Source of the DNA: Echinococcus granulosus
Taxonomy: Eukaryota; Platyhelminthes; Cestoda; Cyclophyllidea; Taeniidae
Direction: 5' to 3'
Assembly (NCBI RefSeq): GCF_000524195.1
Contig: NW_020170421.1
Span: 621,567-667,885, forward strand
DNA: 46,319 nucleotides
Every line of letters starts with the position of its first letter. Within the stretch, counting starts at the first letter, position 1. Positions 12,101 to 21,942 of the stretch are shown here, in pieces. The translations under genes and the position numbers were made by a program. The notes below the pieces were generated by a model. The model was not told the DNA's origin. It saw only the letters and a list, made by a program, of their open reading frames with translations, and did not search any database.

Positions 12101-15100
12101 TGTATAATCATGGAGATCGGAGGGGAGGGAGAGAAACCACACCTAAAGGCACTGAATTACCCCAAAAGACACGCCCAGGAGTGTTAATAAACAGAGCAAG
12201 CACGAGAATGAGGAGATTCACAAAATTACGACGAAGGGGATCGCACCGTCGGATGGAGAACGGCATCGACACCGACAGAGGAGACGGAGTGCAGTTGGCG
12301 GGAGGGGGTAATTCAATTACCCCACGGGTGTTGCATGCGCCTCCATTGTGCATGCACGAGACGGCTGTACTCCTCAGGCACAATTTGAATGCGATGGATA
12401 GAGAGGGAAAGGACGCTTCATTCTACTATTTGAATGATAATTTGAAGGCACCTCTACCCCCCGCGTTGGTGCGTGTTTAAATAAGAGGGTTTAGTCTCCC
12501 CGAAAAAAGAGAATGTTGTGTGAAAAGAAGATTTTTTACTATAAGGTAATCCAATTCACCTTGTGATTTACCCAACTCTACGAATCTGGTGAAATTAATC
12601 ATTCTGACGCAGAATTTGCATTTTATTAGTCAATATGACGAATAAAGAGAAATCTGTGGAGGAGGTGGTTGGATGGTTAGAAGTAGATGAGTAACCACCA
12701 TCCTCGTTTTCGCGAGGTCGCGAAAGCTGCAAGGGTTACTCACTTGAGTGTTTCCGTTTCAATTGCAAAATATTTCTCCTTTTTTTACTATTATATTACG
12801 ACAAAACTTATTTGAGCTAAATATAGGGGGAAAATAGAATAAGAAACTTCAACTTTGAGGTCATTATGATAAGACGACGGAAATTGATCTTCCAAGATGG
12901 CTAAAATCAAACGGATATGTGGACAGAAGTATTCATAATTTTCAGTTAAGAAGCGCATTTAATATTGTAAAAAAGAACAAACTTATTTCTAGCGCCAGTC
13001 TTTTGAATAACGAGCCCACAATCGCATACATTCCGGACACATATGTCAGGTCCCAGATGAGGGACCAAGTATTCCACAAGATCCGCATGACACTGCAAAT
13101 TTCATCCCACCGAAATCGCAGAAAAATGTGATTTCAAAAGATGCGGAAGGTATTTTTGGTTGCTGGATTACTGCTGAAATATCCAAAGCTCATAAAAGAT
13201 TCATTATTTCTACCTTCTACTGAGGAACAGATCGTGGTCAATTCAAGAGGTCAAAACTCGTGAGTTCCGAAGGGGCAAAGAATTGTGCAACCGGAAGCCA
13301 CGGTGACGTCTTGTTGACTCCATTTCAAGGTGAGTTTGGGGACTCGTTGCGCTGCGAGCATAAGTCAAGCCGGAGAGCATATCGTGGTGGAGTTGAGAAT
13401 GCTGTGGGCCTGGGGAATGTGAGACGAACCTGAGCACAGGCTCTGAGATAGTGAGAATCACAAATTAACAGCAAATCAGTTTGAGTAGAGCAATTGGCAG
13501 GGTTTTTAACACAACGAAACAAAAAGAGGAATTAAATTTTCATAAAATATGTGGAGAAGTTTAGTGCCAAATGGAGGAAGATATGCTTGGGCACATGTTG
13601 CTACACAGTTGAAAATAGAACGAAGTTATGGAACTTAGACAACGTTAGGCGTGAAGATGGTGAACACCACGGGGCTAGTCAAAGTATTTAGTCCTGGAAG
13701 AATGAAAGGTAGATTTCAATGAGGAGTTGGAACAGTAGGATTTACGGCTTTAAGTTGGGTAAACCAGAACGACACAGTAAAGAGGAATGATAGGAACCAG
13801 GAATTAAAATTTGGAACTCAGTTACATTTCAAACCGAGCGCAGAGACGCTTCGTGTTAAAAGGGTAGGGCCAGCCTGGTCACAAGTTGGTGGTTAGCAGA
13901 TAAAAGAAACGCAAGACATACGTTATGGAAAAGCAGGTGTCAGGTACTAATTGCATTTCAAGTTGAGTAGAGGACTTTGCTTGACGCAAACACCACAAGC
14001 TAAGCCCAGGTCGGACAAGAGTTTGGTGAAATCACTGAACAAGTCTGAGCTACAACATGGTGACTTTAAATTGAGTGAAGTAGTGTAAAGAAAGGAGAGA
14101 GAATAAGGGGGAAGTTTAATCAAGCAGGGTCAGGAGTCATACATCGTAAGCTAATTGCATATCAAATCGGGTAAGTGAACTCAGTGAGTCGACAAACCAG
14201 ACGTAGTTGGAAAATACGGATTTGGAAAGCTTGAAAAAGTTGAACTAAGTTTGGATATAAGCTTATGAGGCAAGCACAGATGAGGTTTGAGAACATGGAT
14301 ATTTGGAGAATAAACGCAATGTCAAATTCACTTTAAGCTTGTGAGAAGAATACCGTCTACAAAAAGGGTGAGGTAAATTTGGTCATCGAGCATCAATAAG
14401 TCTAAGTGATGTGAGACGGACATGGACTTAGCCTGGGAGACAGCAGGCACCACAAACCAACGGCATTAAACTTGAAATCCAAAACAGGATGCTAAACCCT
14501 GAGATGAAAATGAGATTGGAAAGTCAGAAAACAGTCGCTAAGATTTACTAACGATTTTACTGAAGCAGAAAGATGCTGCGTACCAAAAGGCCAAAACAAA
14601 TTTGTGCAGGAGTAAGCAGAGTTCGTCAGAATTACATAACATTGCTAATAAGGTAAGTACAAAGCATAATTAAACCAGTCAAAAAGTAAGTTGCTGGATA
14701 GCACCAAGTGATCCCATTTCCATTTGAATAGAGATAGGCTATGTGAACCCAGCCACATTTTGAGACAAGCTAGACTAAGGAAATACGAGACACACCTGAG
14801 CATATATTGTTAAAAAGTATGCTCCCCTCGAGGGTAGTCGAATAAAGAAGTTGAGGGCATCTTGGATAGCCTCCTGCAGCACAAAGTCCTTCAGCAGCAG
14901 CTTCTCCCTTCCAGACGTATAAAAGACATCAGTCAAGTCAGCTGCACGGACGGGCACGAGGTCGGGTTGGGAAGCACGAGCGCTGCCAATAAGGTGCTGC
15001 AACTTGTAAGTGAAGGCACCCGGCCGCCAGAATCCTAGACTCACGCGGATGCATCCATCAACAACTTGAATCACACCGTGGTGTTCCTCGCGAAAATCCA

Positions 15101-16825
15101 TGGCACACTTGAAGAACTGAGACTTGGTCAATGGAAGGCTCTCGAATTGGGCCAAGGTGAGTTGCTTGGAGAGTAGCTGCCAGCGGCAGTCCTCGGGAAA
15201 GTGGCTGTAAACAGCCTATTGGGGATTTAAACAGTTTACTAAACACCAATCCCTCGTACATCAACCGACTGATCCTGGTTTATCAATGTTGAAGATAACA
15301 CCCAATTTCAAAATTAGCTCGTTCCAAAACCATTTGATAATGACGGTTTTTTACCTCCTGCTAGAAGTACAAAGAAGCAAATCGCAAATCACGATAATCC
15401 TATTCTTCCATATTCAGGAAGTTGATCAACGAGAAATTCAAGAGAACAATAACTTTTTAAATTAGAAAATTGCCGTTACTTAAATCCCGTAAATTGTCCA
15501 TGAATAAAAAATTACCTAAATTGTCGCCTCGTAATTTTACACTCATCGTGCTAAAAGGGCAGTCAGGGAGAGCGCAGAGTTATAAAGAAATGTTAAACGA
15601 TATCCTGAGTATTTTACGTCCGTGATGACATTTTACATCCGGTAAGCCTAAGAAATAAATATTTTTGAAATTTTAGAATTCAAGTAGAATGCAATGACGC
15701 AAACCAAATGACAATAGAAATATGTGAGACTTTGAACCCGATAAGATTAGTGCAATTGAAGCACTCGATTGTTATCTTAAACTTGGTCTCAAGGTAATTA
15801 AGCTTATTTTAAAAATACCACAGCAAAAAAAAACATTATAAAACCACATACTTCAAAGCAAATGCAGATGAAGTACTGAAGGAATATACATTACTTCCAA
15901 ACAATCAAAGATTTTCGATTTTTACATAAAACAGGTTCATAAGGTAGAAAAAAACGTAGTCTTATTTGTACGGTATAATAATCTATTAAAGAAATTGAAT
16001 AGGGACAATTTCACTTGCATGTCTTCAAAAGTTATTACTCAAAATGTCTTTATGGTGCAAGCAAAGCAGAAAAATGGAGCAAACCTGCTGTGGCTCCATA
16101 AGGAAGTAAAAGTCGTCATATTCGTAGACAACGTTATCCTGCATATTTACTCCTGAGCTAAGGTAACGCGTCGCCCAATGGGCATCAACAAGTTGCCACG
16201 AGTTCTTCAGATAAACAGCATTCCAGGAATGATTTGCTGGGAGACCTTGAAAGCGGTCACCTGGAAAGTAATCCACTCCTTTGGCGTAGCCACTGATAGA
16301 AACGCAATGAAGTCCAGCATATCTAAATGGATAAAACACAATTGAAACCATGAAAATAAGACAGGGAAGCTAGATTCCTAGCTAATAAAATCCAGAGCAC
16401 ATTTAGCATGGCGAAAAAAACTTACGTGCACATTATTTCGTATATTCTCGCAAAACTTGTTTTATTATCCTTAAATGATAAAAGCACCTCTTCTGGGGAA
16501 TTGGGAGGAACATTTTCAAACATAATTTTCTGCATATTTTTTGATGCAATCCATCGAAAAATCACTCTTGCTCGCTCAATATCAGACATTTTGTGGCGAA
16601 ACACAAGATTCCACATCAGGTGGGTAAACGAGGCGAAATCTTGCTTTGATATCTATGGGAACTATGAGGAATATTACCATTGGCAAACCTGGATAGCATG
16701 ATTGTCTATTTTTTCAAAGACATCAACACGGTCGTACACCTGGTGTTTTAGGTACTCAGGAGGTCGAGGCAAGGGATGTTTTTCAAACTCCGGATCCAGT
16801 TCCAGCCGAAACTCAGGAGGACAAC
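6164..16825 (-). CDS. Hillarin / kyphoscoliosis peptidase-like protein (transglutaminase-like), both ends incomplete
   Basis: Six exons on the minus strand keep one frame: 16825 or 16812 to 16689, 16652-16426, 16322-16085, 15215-14796, 10914-10524 and 6480-6164, about 577 codons. Exon 1 carries YDRVDVFEKID, which opens the KY/hillarin core. Exon 2 has FRWIAS. Exon 3 has HSWNAVYL and LVDAHWA, which supply the His and Asp of a transglutaminase-like triad. Exons 4-6 carry the all-beta C-terminal region (HFPEDCRWQLL, ending with GEYGLDIYANEPEDG). KY/hillarin proteins act in muscle and the actin cytoskeleton. Intron 1 is 36 nt; introns 4 and 5 are 3.9 and 4.0 kb. The catalytic Cys appears absent (see findings). 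The start is not seen: exon 1 begins at an acceptor just after an in-frame TGA, and exon 6 ends in the donor CAG|GTTAGT, so exons are missing at both ends. Family assignment is firm; completeness is not. Confidence 0.85.
6481..10523 (-). other. Long intron of the hillarin-like gene (4.0 kb)
   Basis: The phase (1) matches across this interval: exon 5 ends in CCT G and exon 6 starts GC GAA TAC, restoring a conserved Gly. Apart from the 142-codon minus-strand open frame at 7367-7795, I see no convincing gene, RNA or repeat copy in it. Confidence 0.6.
7367..7795 (-). CDS. Unrecognised 142-codon open frame inside a hillarin intron
   Basis: An ATG-initiated frame of 142 codons lies on the same strand as the host gene, in its 4-kb intron. 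It is clearly the longest frame in the intron. No signal peptide, membrane segment or domain motif is apparent to me, and the Cys/His residues near its end (residues 118-135) do not form a recognised zinc finger. It could be an unknown exon, a degraded mobile-element fragment or chance. I list it only because of its length. Confidence 0.15.
   Translation of the reverse strand: MALDSRLDGGTFFSPHLSSIVIGLNESILILLTADKNFSKQASLASNIPPHLQRKAVKVRLGVKHQAHRYHRLGLVYQMVKLLATPRLEGHEIWFSEVHFLLIGLQCSFSNHQRVKHLWECTFTCYYSRCHVSQRKLCERSL
12305..12356. repeat. Two adjacent short inverted repeats
   Basis: The first has 9-base arms, GGGGTAATT and AATTACCCC, around a single C (12305-12323). The second has 7-base arms, TGCATGC (12332-12338) and GCATGCA (12350-12356). 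Both are perfect as read. They lie in a GC-rich part of a hillarin intron. Confidence 0.6.
12659..12725. repeat. Two consecutive hairpin-forming sequences
   Basis: Hairpin 1 pairs GAGGAGGTGGTT (12659-12670) with AACCACCATCCTC (12693-12705) with one bulged base and a 22-nt loop. Hairpin 2 pairs TTTCGCGA with TCGCGAAA (12708-12725) around a two-base loop. No RNA family is recognised. Function is unknown and chance cannot be excluded. Confidence 0.45.
13700..14490 (+). repeat. Decayed tandem-repeat-like, purine-rich stretch
   Basis: A loose motif close to TTGCATTTCAAATTGAGTAAG recurs, for example near 13822, 13953, 14058 and 14156, roughly 100-130 nt apart. The clearest pair is around 13950 and 14153, where GTCAGG, CTAATTGCAT and a following GAACTCAG-like block align. 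The plus strand is rich in A and G throughout. Units are heavily diverged, so period and boundaries are uncertain. Confidence 0.35.
15216..16084 (-). other. Hillarin-like gene intron 3 (0.87 kb)
   Basis: AT-rich sequence between exon 3 (ending CCA CAG CAG) and exon 4 (starting GCT GTT TAC), phase 0. Nothing else is recognised in it. Confidence 0.7.
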
Positions 16826-18005
16826 TCATCGGTAAGCCGTGATCACAAATCCGCCAAAACTGCCTCTATTTTCACCTTTAAAAATCAGATGAAAAAATAA
16901 AACAAAGATGTGAAACAGAAATAAATGCATCCACATGCAAAACAATTGAATATGAATTTAAAATATTTTTTTAATATTTTGCGCCTTTAAGAATTTGCTA
17001 TAAACTCACGTCACATATAAAATTTCCTGTCATTAGCTGATCCGCTTATATTCACCATTAGCCAAAAATTTTGGGTAAATATGCCAAAACAGCAAATGTC
17101 AAGGGTGCAAATATGTCTTTTTTGTGCCCATCTCAACAGTTTAGGCGATTTCGGTCTACTCTAAGCAGACAAATCCGTGTCAGCATTTTTGAGGATAGTT
17201 ACGGCAAAATTATTGGCTATCGAGTTATTTGTTGCAACAAGCTTAGCATATTAGACCAGATTTTTTTATCCAATTTGACAATTATTTGAGTACATAATAC
17301 GTAGATTTCATACTTTGGAGACTCTAATGTTCGCACAGTTTAGCAAATAACATTTTAGAATTTAAAAGTTACTGTAATGTCTGCTAGGTACGGCAAACGG
17401 TGTTGCTTCTAGAGTTATCTCAGAGATTCATATACGTGGAAATAGCTAGGTAAATAAATTGCGGTACTTCCAAAGTAGGCCAATGAGGTTGTAATCTGTG
17501 GTGGTATGTCACCGGTAAGTTATGATGGTAAATTTTCTGTTTTCCAACTGGGAGTGGAATGTCATAGTGGAATAAATGGTTTTTAGCAAGTTGGTAAAGT
17601 CGGTTGCCCATGATTTTTGACTTTTAAGAACATGTGCATCTTGTTATATTTTGTTGTTCGCACTATATGTAAATGGAGGAAAGTGCTCTAGTTGTATGCT
17701 TTTGGGTACGGTGGTGTTTTTTCCAGCTATGTTTTGATCAAGGTAGTATAGGGTGCTTTATGCGAGCACTCTGGAACTCACCTCCTCCTTGTTAATGGAC
17801 CTATTACCGTAGACCGTCATCTACATTTTTTCCTTGCCCTTTTTTGGTTCTAATCAATAATCACGTAAGGGTTGTCATCGTATCCACATCTTTTAGCGTT
17901 GGCAAACTGGAGTTATTCCATAGAAGTCCACACATCGTTTCCAAACCAGATATATTTTCTTATAAATTCGCGTCCATTCTTGTCATTTAATTGCCACATC
18001 TGAAT
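16826..18005. other. Interval between the hillarin-like gene and the divergent plus-strand gene
   Basis: AT-rich sequence. It should contain the missing 5' exon(s) and promoter of the hillarin-like gene and the promoter of the gene starting at 18006. One minus-strand open frame (17420-17611) is listed separately. No TATA box or other element could be assigned with confidence. Confidence 0.4.
17420..17611 (-). CDS. Possible small ORF or 5' exon, unrecognised (63 codons)
   Basis: An ATG-initiated frame encodes a 63-residue basic, His/Tyr/Pro-rich peptide (NHLFHYD near the start, PHWPTLEVPQF near residues 42-52). The composition looks more protein-like than that of neighbouring frames. It points away from the gene at 18006 and towards the hillarin exons, so it could be a small independent gene or a 5' exon of that gene. 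I could not find a donor that joins it in frame to the exon at 16.8 kb, and I do not recognise a family. Confidence 0.22.
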   Translation of the reverse strand: MGNRLYQLAKNHLFHYDIPLPVGKQKIYHHNLPVTYHHRLQPHWPTLEVPQFIYLAISTYMNL

Positions 18006-19951
18006 ATGTCTCTGAAGAGGGAGACCAGTCATTGTGGTTCTGATTTATTTTCCAACTATGGTAGTGAGAATTCTCCTTTGGCCGACATAAAACAAGGTGA
18101 ATGACCAATTATTTAGTTATTCGTGTAGGAATATTCCACGATGAAACCGCCTCCAATATGAATGGCATGGACAACTCTGAAATCACAAATCCTGTGATTC
18201 TTGAGGCTTCGAATCCACCTTCTGTTATGCACTATGGTAACGTGTACAAAACAAAAACCACTGAACTCTGTGATCAGAGTGATGCCATGTCAGATTTTCT
18301 GTTCAGTCTTGTAAGATTTCACTTAATTTTCACAGTGTGATGTTATTACAGGTCAAAATGGAACGTATTTTGGAAAAGAAGCAAAAAGCAGTTGCTGTTT
18401 TAAAAGGAATGAATGAAACAGTTGAATCTCAGGTACGGTATTCCACTTCTACTATTCCATTTATTCCTCAAAAACTAGTTTTAATTAAAGGATCTTCTTT
18501 TGCAGGTCTCAGCTGAATCTTCTCCCGTAACTCCTGAATTTCAGCACAAGTACGCCACTCTCATTTTACATCTCGACGAATTGAATCAAGAGCTGAAATA
18601 TCACATTGGCATAGTGCTTCATCACATCACAGAGGTAAGGCCTCCCTTTTAAGGTGATTTGCTTTTCCCCTGTTCACTTTTTATTATGATAGGGTCATAG
18701 GTTTTATGAATTTATATGACTTTCAGACTCCGCCACCCATTAATGAAGATGGATATGTTCCGCACTATCAAGATCACGAGTTTCATGTTTCTATGCCAAC
18801 TCAACAGTGCTCAGTGCTTCCCGTTTACGAGTCACAAGAAATGGTGATTGACACCCTGCCGATGTCTGGTGGATCATGCGATGTAGTTTACTCTGAGACC
18901 AAATTTGTTGGCCTTTTCTCATTCACCCAGTTTCACTCGTGTTTGTTCTTTCAAGTGTTTTACCGTTTCGTTTCCACTAAATAGACAGAATTGTCACGAA
19001 CCTTTTCGATTTTCGCCTGTTATGGAGCGATAGTTTTATTATACTCCATCGAAAGATCAAGCCAGTGCACATCTGACGAACAGATTCAGCTCCACCTTAA
19101 ATTGTTCACTTGTATTGAATCTTAGCACTGAGAAGACTCCCTTCTTTTCTGTTGCGTTTCATTGTTCTCCAGGAAATTGTTAATGAGAAAAGCACGAGTA
19201 TGTTTTATCCCTACCCTAGATTGCTGGGGACTATGGGATGCAAGATGTCATTCTCGTGACGGATTGGCGTAGACGTTGCGAGGATGAGGCGTATGAAATC
19301 GTAAACAGACTAAAGTCCTCTCAGGTATGCTTATCTAACGTCCCAGCTTACCATCTACGTCATGCGTAAAATTAGCTTTACCGGTTGTACTGTTCCGCTG
19401 CACTGCATTCGCTGCATTAATAGCTGTACTAAAACGTAATAAGGCCCGAGATTTCCCTTTGGTTTATTTAAACGAGTCTTCCTTTTCCCAGATAAATGAA
19501 CATAATTTAATTGTTCTACTTAAGAGAGTTATCTTCTTTGTAGGGTTCCTCCACGGTAGACGAATCTAAGTTCATTTTGGTTGCAAAGTTGACGACAATC
19601 CTAACACTGCTGTCGGTAAGTCTCTTTACTTCCCTCAGCTCATTAACAACTCACAGCATCTGCAAGAGAACCGGATGAGCAACAGTGAGCTAAGTTGTAT
19701 TGAGGAGGTCTTCGCGGACATAAGGCAGCACCTACATCCCAGTAATCTTAAGTAGGTCCTACCCTTCCCTCCTGTGACCTATTCCGCCCTCTAGATGTTT
19801 TGAACAGAGCGTTGAACAACTAATATCCCACATCGTGCTTAACCTCTCACCAAGCATCCTCCCAATGTCCACATCGAACGCAGCCAGTGCACCCTCCAAC
19901 AACAATGTGAATCCCACCGAGCCTCCCTATCCCGGACACTCCGCAGGCTAG
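18006..19951 (+). CDS. Uncharacterised helical protein, nine-exon gene
   Basis: Exons: 18006-18096, 18129-18310, 18352-18432, 18506-18634, 18727 to about 18870 or 18951, 19220-19324, 19544-19615, 19639-19751 (or starting at 19657) and 19795-19951 (TAG). All boundaries are GT..AG and the phases match; the donor of exon 5 is the least certain. The start ATG at 18006 gives MSLKRETSH. The first ~70 residues are polar and Ser/Asn-rich. Exons 3-4 form a charged, probably coiled helical segment (ERILEKKQKAVAVLKG, ILHLDELNQELKYHIG). Exons 6-9 are again helical (DWRRRCEDEAYEIVNRLKSS) and end in a Ser/Asn/Pro tail. Total length is about 360 residues. No signal peptide, membrane segment or catalytic motif is visible. 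I do not recognise the family. It converges on PPIL2, with 174 nt between stop codons. Confidence 0.65.
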
Positions 19952-20125
19952 AAGCCCTGTGGGGGTATGCGAACTGTATTATTTCGTACTTTTCTGACCG
20001 CAACTGTTTGTTCGTTAATCGACAATGTACAATGCTTTGATTTGGCCCCATCAGCCACTCATTCAAGCATCGCAGAGGGTTTATGTGTAAGAAACAAAAA
20101 AACATTAGTACAGGTATTTACAGGG

Positions 20126-21942
20126 TCACCATGCACTGAAGTCAGATAGCGTGGATCGTAAGACACTTTTCTGCTTCTTTCGGGTAGGCTCCGGATTCGA
20201 ATCCGATTTACTATCATCAGAGGACAGTACCACAAACTTCCCTACACCCGTTCTTTGTTGGGACATGGCATCTAGCATGAGGGAAAGTCCCATTAAGAAA
20301 AAGATAAAATGTGGCTACCAAAAATCCCTCTCTTCTTGGCTCGTTTGGCGGCTTCCATGGCCTCTTCCTCGCGTCTGTTCCCCGGTTTCGGTGCCTCCTG
20401 ATCGTTCACTGCAGCAGCCTCCTTTTCCTTTAGTGCTTGTCTCTCGCGAGTAAGCATTTCATCCACCTCTTTGAAGGGGTTTACGAAGACTTGCGTCGAA
20501 AGCAGTTTGATTTCCTCCTAAATCATAGAGGTCAAAAATTGGGGCGTATTTACAAGGGGTCGATCGTCCTTATCCGTTTCAACCAATTCAACTTTGTCTA
20601 GGGTATCCAAACCACCGACAACTCTAATAATGGAGCAATTCGTATAATGCAAGAAAACCTACTTCCCGAAGACGGTGTGCTTCCTATTTAATTGAGGGCA
20701 TGGCCTAAAGGTGATGAAACTAAAAGGCTTGGTTACAAGAAGGTCCAATCTTACAATTGGGATTTGTTGGTGTTAGGACCCGAGTTGGCCATTGATAGAA
20801 CACCGCGACTGTCATGTTTTAAGCTGTTGCGAAATTCGTCAGGAAATGAGCCGCCCCAAGCGGAGTCACCACCAAGTCCAGTCCCCGAGGGATCTCCACC
20901 TTGGATCTAACAATTCAAAATGTAAATCCACTTACGATAAAGTGCCTGATCACACGATGAAAAGTTGTTTCATTATAGATGCCGGATTCGCACAACTTGA
21001 TGAAGTTTTCGCAGGTCTTCGGAACCAGATCGCAATGGAGTTCGATATTCAAATTTCCATACGAGGTGATGAGACGCACAAACCCCTTCGATTTGACGTA
21101 TCCGTATCGAACGACGTCGTCCTCCAAGATGGCTGAGAAGGTAAATGTGAAGTGACTTGCACACCTGGCTCGACGACTACGGAGGGTTCCATCACAGTAG
21201 ACGTCAAAGAGGCAGCAGCTTTTCCAGTGGAATAGTGCGCTGTATTGTAAACATCGCGAACTTTTTCGGTCTGCAGTTCTTTGGGCTTACTCGAGTACAT
21301 ATAGTCCGGTACATCAACTTCAGACTTTTTCAACTCTGCGAGAATTTCTTTCGTCTCTGGATTAAGAGCGCGAATATTGGAGACGCTACTACCACCTAAG
21401 AAATAGTTGCGAAAAATCAGAATTATAAACCTTTGTCTAAAAGACTATTTTTCACGTGATAAAATGCGGATATGTTAAATTTGTCTAAACTGCTCGGGTC
21501 CTGTATGGTTATGATATCCTGTCTTGCGAACGGCTCTGAGGTGAGAAGATCCTGATAGCTGTTCGTCTTTATATTAAGGCGCTCGACAGCCTATAGGTGT
21601 AAAGAAATCGAAATTTCTACTTCATATGCATAAACATTTCCCGTGGTTCTGATGGCAACAATATGAGTATTCTGATTAAAAACCTTAAAAGTAATTGGAC
21701 AGTGATATTTCCCATCAGCGTTTTTACTAAAATTCAATTTGATGAGTTCACTTGTTTTCATTTTCTAAAAAAAATGACCGTAGAACCCACGATACCTTCC
21801 CTGTTACAGGGTTAACTCCATGCTTTTTGATAAAAGGTAGTATATTTCTAGAAATAAGGGGATAAAAAGGCATTCCTACTCCAAATCAAACACAACACCA
21901 TCTTTGGTGCAGTACGGGACTGTAAACGGTTGAAATGAAATG
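20126..21942 (-). CDS. PPIL2: PPIL2: U-box / cyclophilin-type peptidyl-prolyl isomerase-like 2, 5' incomplete
   Basis: Minus-strand exons: 21942-21880, 21847-21796, 21764-21621, 21590-21431, 21395-21165, 21132-20936, 20906-20755, 20719-20663, 20623-20554, 20517-20319 and 20271-20126 (TGA). Every phase is consistent; the ten introns are 29-47 nt except the 31-nt one after 21796. Order: the end of the U-box ([22 protein letters not shown]), the PPIL2 linker ([18 protein letters not shown]), then the cyclophilin domain ([38 protein letters not shown]) and the C-terminal GVGK and DFSAW motifs. Known members are nuclear, spliceosome-associated, and combine E3-ligase and isomerase-type folds. The position of the cyclosporin-binding Trp of cyclophilin A is Gln here (PQLNRKH). 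The first ~45 residues (MGKRQ-type N terminus) are not found downstream of 21942 on this strand. Confidence 0.93.

Larger units (their letters stand above)
10915..14795 (-). other. Long intron of the hillarin-like gene (3.9 kb)
   Basis: Exon 4 ends in GCT CAG and exon 5 begins GAC TTA AGC, phase 0, joining two adjacent stretches of the KY C-terminal region. The intron contains a cluster of hairpins at 12.30-12.73 kb and a purine-rich, weakly periodic stretch from about 13.7 to 14.5 kb, both listed separately. Open frames at 12100-12480 (plus) and 12108-12383 (minus) overlap each other and are not recognised. Confidence 0.6.

Noticed and set aside
12100..12480. 126-codon plus-strand frame overlapping a 91-codon minus-strand frame
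   Set aside because: Both frames are open because the stretch is GC-rich; composition is low-complexity and basic, with no motif, and it lies in an intron containing hairpins.
20185..20210. GGATTCGAATCC resembling a tRNA box B
   Set aside because: It lies in the last coding exon of PPIL2 and no cloverleaf or box A is present around it.
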